From: Vicinamibacteria bacterium
GTDB taxonomy: Bacteria > Acidobacteriota > Vicinamibacteria > Fen-336
Assembly: GCA_023701125.1 (NCBI GenBank)
Contig: JAMPXO010000025.1
Span: forward strand, 1-48,811
Direction of reading: 5' to 3'
Length of the DNA stretch: 48,811 nucleotides
Within the stretch, counting starts at the first letter, position 1. The number at the start of each line of letters is the position of its first letter. A model generated the notes under the pieces. That model was not told the origin of the DNA. It worked only from the letters and a program-made list of their open reading frames with translations, and ran no database searches. This document shows, one piece after another, positions 44,559 through 48,811 of this stretch. The translations under genes were made by a program, and so were the position numbers.

Positions 44559-47024
44559 CTACCCCCGCGCGCCGGACGCCAGCGGCAGCCAGAAGCCGAA
44601 CGTCGCCCCCTCGCCCTCGCGGCCTTCCGCCCACACGTCGCCGCCGTGCCGGCCCACGATTCGTTTGACGAGCGCCAGGCCGACGCCCGTGCCGTCGAAG
44701 TCGCGCGCGGAGTGCAGGCGCTGGAACACCCCGAACAGGCGCCCCGCGGCCTCGCCGTCGAAGCCCACGCCGTTGTCGCAGACGCTGAAGACGAGGCGGT
44801 CCGCGTCCCGGGCCCCGGTGACCTCGACCACCGGGGTGGCGCGGCCGCGGCTGTACTTGATCGCGTTGGACAACAAGTTGGCCCACACCTGCCGCAGCAG
44901 GGCCGGGTCCCCCTGCACCTTCGGCAGGTCGCCGAGACGCAGCTCGATCCGGCCGGCGCCTCCGTCGCCGAGCTGTTCCCGGAAGGCGGCGCGGGCCAGG
45001 GCGGCCATGTCGACGGTCGTCTGCATCAGCTCGCCCCGCGCCGCCCGCGAGAATGCCAGCAGGTCGTCGATCAACTGCCCCATGTTCCGCGCGTTGTCGA
45101 TCACCAGCCCGAGCAGGCGCCGGCCCTCCGCTTCCAGGCCGGTCGCGTGCTCCTCGAGCAGAATCCGCGAGAAGCCGTCGATCGCGCGCAAGGGCGCCCG
45201 CAAGTCGTGGGACACGGAGTAGCTGAAGGCGTCCAGCTCGTCGTTGGCGCGCTCCAGCTCCTGCGTCCACGCCCGGCGCGCGCGAGAAAGCTCCACGTGG
45301 GTCCGCACCCGTGCCAGCAACTCGCGAGCTGCGAAAGGCTTCACCAGGTAGTCGTCCGCGCCGGTCCCCAGCCCTGCGACGGCCGCCTCCTCGCCGGCGC
45401 GCGCCGACAGCAGGATCACCGGCAGCGACGCGGTGGCCGGGTCCGCCCTCAGCGCTCGCACCAGGCCGAAGCCGTCGAGGCGCGGCATCATCACGTCGCT
45501 GACGACGATCTCGGGTCGGTGCGAGCGCACGGCCTCCAGCGCCTCCTGCCCGTCGGCGGCGGCTGTCACGTCGTAGATCGGGGCCAGCAGCCCGCAGAGG
45601 TAGTGGCGAAGGTCGGCGTTGTCGTCGACCACCAGGACGCGGGCTCGCGGACCCGCCGACCCTTCACCGGCGCCGACGGCAGCGGGCATCGTCGGGCCAC
45701 CGCTCCAGCGAGCGGCCTCCGCAACGTGAGCGGCGACGGCGCCGCTGACGCCCAGCGCCACCGGCTCGGAGGAGACGGCCTCACTGGGCAGGTGGGCATG
45801 GCCGCGAGGGATCTCGACCCGGATCGTGGTACCCCTGCCGACCGCGCTCTGCGCGCTGACCCGCCCTCCGTGGAGCGAAACCAGCTCGCGCACCAGCGCC
45901 AGGCCGATCCCGGTGCCCTCGTGAGCCCGCCCCACGGCACCGGAAACCCGGTGGAAGCGATCGAAGATCCGCGGCAGCTCGGCCTCGGGAATCCCCACCC
46001 CGGTGTCGGCCACCTCCAGGGCGACCTGCCCGCCCTCGTCGCGCACGCGCACGGTGATCGCACCGGCGTGCGTGAACTTGAGGGCGTTCGAGACCAGGTT
46101 GGGGACGATCCGTTCCCACATGTCGCGGTCGACCCAGACCGGGTCGCCGAGAGGCGGGCAAGCGACCACCAGGCTTAGCCCGGCCCGCTCGGCCGCCGAC
46201 TGGAACATCCCGGCCAGTTCCGCCGTGAGCGCTGCGATGTCGAGCGGCGCGTAGCAGGCGCGGAGCCGGCCCGCCTCGAGGCGGGCGAAGTCGAGCAGCG
46301 CGTTGACCAGCTTGAGCAGCCGCAGCGCGTTGTCGTGGGCCAGCAGCGCCCGCTCGCGCTGGCGCGGACCGAGCGGCTCGTCCGCGTCGGCGAGGCCGTC
46401 CTCCAGCGGGCCCAGCATCAGCGTCAGCGGAGTGCGGAACTCGTGGCTGACGTTGTTGAAGAACGCGGTCTTGGCGGCGTCGAGTTGCCCCAGCCGGGCG
46501 TTCGCGTCGCGCAAGTGGAGGTTCGCCTCGGCCAGTTCCCGGCCGCGCCGGATCACCTCGCGTTCCATCTCGAGCGTACGGCCGCGCAGTTCCTCGCCTC
46601 GCTCGGTGGCCGCGACCAGCTCGGTCACGTCCTCGACCCGATGCAGGATGTAGACGATCTCACCTGCGGCCGAAAGCACGGGGCTGTTGACCGGGCTCCA
46701 GTAGCGGACGACGAAGGCGCCGTCCGGCCCGCGGATGTCGTACTTCTGCACGGCCATCGTGTCGGGTGCGTGCGTCGCAACCACCCGCTCCAGGGACTCG
46801 CGCAGCTTGCGCGCGCCGTCCGCCGTGGGGTCGTCGGGGTTGTCGGGAAAGACCTCGAAGAGCCCACGGCCGACCTGTTCCGGACCGGAGTGGGTGGCCG
46901 TCATGCGAGCCCGGGTCAAGCCCACGATCGTGAACCGCGGCGCGTCGGGGCGAAGCACCAGCAGCACGTCCGCAGACGCCTCGAACAGGAGGCGGTAGTC
47001 GATCCCGGTCTCGTCAGGCGGCAT
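44559..47024 (-). CDS. Hybrid sensor kinase with two kinase modules flanking a receiver (PAS-HK-REC-HK)
   Basis: This 821-residue protein starts at ATG 47024 after the ribosome-binding site GGAGGAAG; a GTG at 47048 is less likely. A PAS-like domain (about 5-140, LLFEASADVLLVLRPDAPRF) leads into a coiled coil. The first HisKA/HATPase module follows (about 185-415, NNVSHEFRTPLTLMLGPL, NLVSNALKF, GTGIGLALVREL), then a receiver (about 465-585, VVSDVMMPRLDG) and a second HisKA/HATPase module (about 600-815, FSYSVSHDLRAPLRAIDGFS, NLLSNAIKYS, GTGVGLALVKRI). Both phospho-acceptor His residues are present. With the next gene it offers a multistep relay. No output DNA-binding regulator is nearby. Confidence 0.92.
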   Translation of the reverse strand: MPPDETGIDYRLLFEASADVLLVLRPDAPRFTIVGLTRARMTATHSGPEQVGRGLFEVFPDNPDDPTADGARKLRESLERVVATHAPDTMAVQKYDIRGPDGAFVVRYWSPVNSPVLSAAGEIVYILHRVEDVTELVAATERGEELRGRTLEMEREVIRRGRELAEANLHLRDANARLGQLDAAKTAFFNNVSHEFRTPLTLMLGPLEDGLADADEPLGPRQRERALLAHDNALRLLKLVNALLDFARLEAGRLRACYAPLDIAALTAELAGMFQSAAERAGLSLVVACPPLGDPVWVDRDMWERIVPNLVSNALKFTHAGAITVRVRDEGGQVALEVADTGVGIPEAELPRIFDRFHRVSGAVGRAHEGTGIGLALVRELVSLHGGRVSAQSAVGRGTTIRVEIPRGHAHLPSEAVSSEPVALGVSGAVAAHVAEAARWSGGPTMPAAVGAGEGSAGPRARVLVVDDNADLRHYLCGLLAPIYDVTAAADGQEALEAVRSHRPEIVVSDVMMPRLDGFGLVRALRADPATASLPVILLSARAGEEAAVAGLGTGADDYLVKPFAARELLARVRTHVELSRARRAWTQELERANDELDAFSYSVSHDLRAPLRAIDGFSRILLEEHATGLEAEGRRLLGLVIDNARNMGQLIDDLLAFSRAARGELMQTTVDMAALARAAFREQLGDGGAGRIELRLGDLPKVQGDPALLRQVWANLLSNAIKYSRGRATPVVEVTGARDADRLVFSVCDNGVGFDGEAAGRLFGVFQRLHSARDFDGTGVGLALVKRIVGRHGGDVWAEGREGEGATFGFWLPLASGARG

Positions 47025-47065
47025 GCCCTTCCTCCGCTCGAGGCCCACTGCGCCAGGCCGGAGTC

Positions 47066-47071
47066 AGTATA
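47066..47071 (-). promoter_or_regulatory. Candidate -10 element for the hybrid-kinase operon
   Basis: On the minus strand TATACT (5 of 6 consensus positions) lies about 42 bases before the ATG at 47024, in a locally AT-rich stretch of an otherwise GC-rich region. The hexamer 17 bases upstream (GTAAAG) is a poor -35, so activation by another factor is possible. Confidence 0.35.
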
Positions 47072-47090
47072 CGGGCATTAGGGGTACGCT

Positions 47091-47216
47091 TTACGAACCA
47101 CCGCTGACCCGGACGAGCTGCTCCGCATCGAGCCGTACTGATCCGGGATCTCCGCCCAGCGCCATCGGCCTCTTGCTACCGCAGCCGACGCCAGTGCCGG
47201 CGAGCACTGCCGCCAA
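47091..47216 (-). CDS. Possible 41-residue secreted or lipoprotein-like small ORF (weak)
   Basis: Just downstream of the protease a frame from TTG 47216 reads AAVLAGTGVGCGSKRPMALG and continues DPGSVRLDAEQLVRVSGGS to a TAA stop. The hydrophobic start followed by GVGC resembles a short lipoprotein signal, but there is no positively charged N-region, the residue three before the Cys is Gly, and no ribosome-binding site is visible. It could be a decayed gene start or chance. The rest of the 47025-47239 gap shows only the candidate promoter. Confidence 0.2.
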   Translation of the reverse strand: MAAVLAGTGVGCGSKRPMALGGDPGSVRLDAEQLVRVSGGS

Positions 47217-47239
47217 CAGCGGGACGACTCAGCGGCGGC

Positions 47240-48142
47240 TCACCTGCGCTCGCAGGTGAGCGAAGACGCCACGCAGGCCCTGATCCAGTCGGCGTACTTC
47301 GCCACCCGCGTGTAGACCCCGTACTTCAGGGGCTGACCACACCCTTCGCCCCAACTGACGATCCCGGCGAGCCGCTCGCCTTGCTCGGTGTGCACGGTCA
47401 GCGGGCCACCGCTGTCGCCCTGGCAGGAGTCCACGCCGCCCTGCGCGAAACCTGCGCAGACCATGTCGGGCTTGATCGCGCCATCGTAGGAGAGGGGCCT
47501 GTTGCACTGGAGGAGAGGCACGTGCGGCAGGTTCTCGAGGAACTGGAGCTGTCGGACCGGGCGCCCACCCTGAGACGTCGCACCCCAACCGGTCACGGTG
47601 AACCGGGTCGCGTCCTCGAACCCCTCCGCCTCGACCAGCGGAATGGCCTGGATCTGCGGGCCCAAGGGCAGCTTCTCGAAGAGCCTGAGCAGGGCGATGT
47701 CCTTGCCCTTCCTGGCCCCGACGTAGCCCTTGATGACCACGATCTCCTTCACGTTCCGGCGGACCCCCGCCGTCGTCAGGTCGGTCGTGCCGGCGGTGAC
47801 GACGATGTCCTGCGGCCTGGTGCCGACGACGCAATGGGCGGCGGTCACGATCCACTCATCGGCGTAGATGGAGCCGCCGCAGAAGTGCGCTCGGTAGAGA
47901 TCCGAGATCCACGACACGTCGAGCGAGACCTGCCACGGGAACTGGCCCGCTGTCGCCGGCTTGCCGCCGATGACCTTCGGCTCCAGGCCGCGGAGCCAAG
48001 CCTCGACGGCGCGTTGGTAGTCCTCCGAGCCATTCATTGCCGCCTTCTCGTCGATCGACTGCGCCGTCGCACCGCAACTCAGCGCGGCTGCCACGAGCAA
48101 CGACCAGCCGGCCCGCCTCCAGGAACGCTGACCTCGGCTCAC
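47240..48142 (-). CDS. Secreted trypsin-like serine protease (S1 family)
   Basis: This 300-residue protein has a signal peptide (about 1-27, ending GATA) and a propeptide-like stretch to about residue 56, where the sequence VIGGKPATAGQFPWQVSL marks the mature N-terminus of chymotrypsin-fold proteases. The triad is complete: His in VTAAHC, Asp in KDIALLRL and Ser in CQGDSGGPL. Asp at the base of the S1 pocket (VDSCQGDSGG) predicts trypsin-like cleavage after Arg or Lys. Several Cys pairs suit the periplasm or outside. It lies 16 bases after the gene ending at 48159 and is probably cotranscribed. S1 proteases of this kind are uncommon in most bacteria but occur in predatory or soil lineages. 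Confidence 0.93.
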   Translation of the reverse strand: MSRGQRSWRRAGWSLLVAAALSCGATAQSIDEKAAMNGSEDYQRAVEAWLRGLEPKVIGGKPATAGQFPWQVSLDVSWISDLYRAHFCGGSIYADEWIVTAAHCVVGTRPQDIVVTAGTTDLTTAGVRRNVKEIVVIKGYVGARKGKDIALLRLFEKLPLGPQIQAIPLVEAEGFEDATRFTVTGWGATSQGGRPVRQLQFLENLPHVPLLQCNRPLSYDGAIKPDMVCAGFAQGGVDSCQGDSGGPLTVHTEQGERLAGIVSWGEGCGQPLKYGVYTRVAKYADWIRACVASSLTCERR

Positions 48143-48158
48143 GCTCGACCTCCCCCGG

Positions 48159-48811
48159 TTATCGATGTCCGAACAGCCGCACCCTGACGGCAGGGTCGTT
48201 CTCGGTCCCGATGCGTTCTGTCACCGTGATGCGCTGGCCGTCCACGCCCCACTGCTTGAGCAGGTACGTCGCATGCAGCACCCTGTCAGCTCGGCGCTCT
48301 CGTTCGGTCTCGTCTGGAGTGGCTGCCGAGGACACGGAGATCCACGTGATCGTGTAGCCCTCAGCCCTGGTCTCCGCCAGGCGCGCCTCGAGAACCTGGG
48401 CGTCCACGAGCGCACTCAGGCCCTCCGTGGGCGGCGGTACCAGGAATTCCCTGATCGGCGTGCCCAGTTCCAGGGGCGGCGCCGCTCGTCCCGACCTGAC
48501 CTCGACGAACGCCGTCGGCGCGCCGCCCTTCGAGTCGGCCGGTTGGACCGCGAGCCACGTCCGCAGCCCGTCGTCGCTGACCACCGTGTCGGTGACACGA
48601 AGCTGCGACAGCGGCTCGAAGACCTGCGCCACGGGCGCCTCGCGCGATGGGCGAGAACGCGCCACCTGCTCTCCGATCACGACCACGAAGCCATGGTCCT
48701 GGAGGGTTTGGGCCTCGAACGACGGGACGGCTCCTGGGGGCATCTGCCCACCGGACGGTAGCAACCCGATAGCCGGGGCGTCGGCGGCGTCGAGCTGCTC
48801 CGTCAGCTCGA
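48159..48811 (-). CDS. C-terminal part of an unknown, possibly envelope, protein (OmpA-like tail suspected)
   Basis: The frame is open from the window edge to a stop at 48159, giving 216 residues plus a partial codon; the real start is outside. The last 75 residues (LVDAQVLEARLAETRAEGYTITWISVSSAATP, RERRADRVLHATYLLKQWGVDGQRITV) loosely recall the order of OmpA-like peptidoglycan-binding domains (strand, helix with R-A, GV..RI.V strand), but the diagnostic NxxLSxxRA motif is not clear. The preceding part has alternating beta-like segments. The family is uncertain. The protease gene follows after 16 bases. Confidence 0.6.
   Translation of the reverse strand, partial: ELTEQLDAADAPAIGLLPSGGQMPPGAVPSFEAQTLQDHGFVVVIGEQVARSRPSREAPVAQVFEPLSQLRVTDTVVSDDGLRTWLAVQPADSKGGAPTAFVEVRSGRAAPPLELGTPIREFLVPPPTEGLSALVDAQVLEARLAETRAEGYTITWISVSSAATPDETERERRADRVLHATYLLKQWGVDGQRITVTERIGTENDPAVRVRLFGHR

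Overview
The window is a very GC-rich, densely coded bacterial chromosome segment (about 70% GC by eye) with many GTG starts and 4-base gene overlaps. It has no tRNA or rRNA gene, CRISPR array or intact insertion sequence that I can see. A TonB-dependent receptor with an N-terminal carboxypeptidase-regulatory-like domain, several TPR/cyclic-nucleotide-binding proteins, a box benzoyl-CoA pathway gene and a complete SUF operon ending in an IscR-type regulator suggest an aerobic or facultative diderm. Acidobacteriota is my best guess; Myxococcota or a deep Pseudomonadota lineage is not excluded. This placement is inference from gene content only.

Layout. 1-2084: boxC (cut by the window edge) divergent from its regulator boxR, with two spaced inverted repeats between them. 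2118-6407: a GAF histidine kinase, a FecA-like TonB receptor behind a strong palindromic operator, and a 47-residue membrane protein. 6404-9258: a translationally coupled amidohydrolase and PP2C phosphatase. 9285-13856: a TonB receptor and ABC-type binding protein divergent from a CHASE8-like sensor kinase. 13954-18871: a membrane transporter-like protein fused to HEAT repeats and a cNMP domain, then an overlapping pair made of a PLP decarboxylase-like protein and a SET-domain protein. 19014-22631: a thioredoxin-like YyaL/SSP411 protein fused to an aldo-keto reductase. 22647-30516: a polytopic membrane protein, FKBP lipoprotein, cNMP-patatin lipase, TerB-like protein, cupin, DinB protein, homoserine dehydrogenase and a cysteine-rich lipoprotein. 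30527-35085: two TPR/cNMP proteins around a hemerythrin-like protein. 35237-41672: sufB-sufC-sufD-sufS-sufU-sufT-iscR, most genes overlapping or nearly so. 41673-42042: a decayed HicBA-like toxin-antitoxin pair. 42268-47024: two large hybrid sensor kinases. 47240-48811: a trypsin-like protease and the end of an unknown envelope-type protein.

Three things stand out. A dispersed double-hairpin repeat occurs four times; two copies lie inside open reading frames (a linker of the 963-residue cNMP protein and the N-terminus of SufD). The PLP decarboxylase-like protein has Asn where the family has its catalytic Cys, and it overlaps a SET-domain gene. Five cNMP-binding domains sit on four different architectures within about 21 kb, with no cyclase in view. 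The boxR and TonB-receptor operators are strong, testable regulatory predictions.
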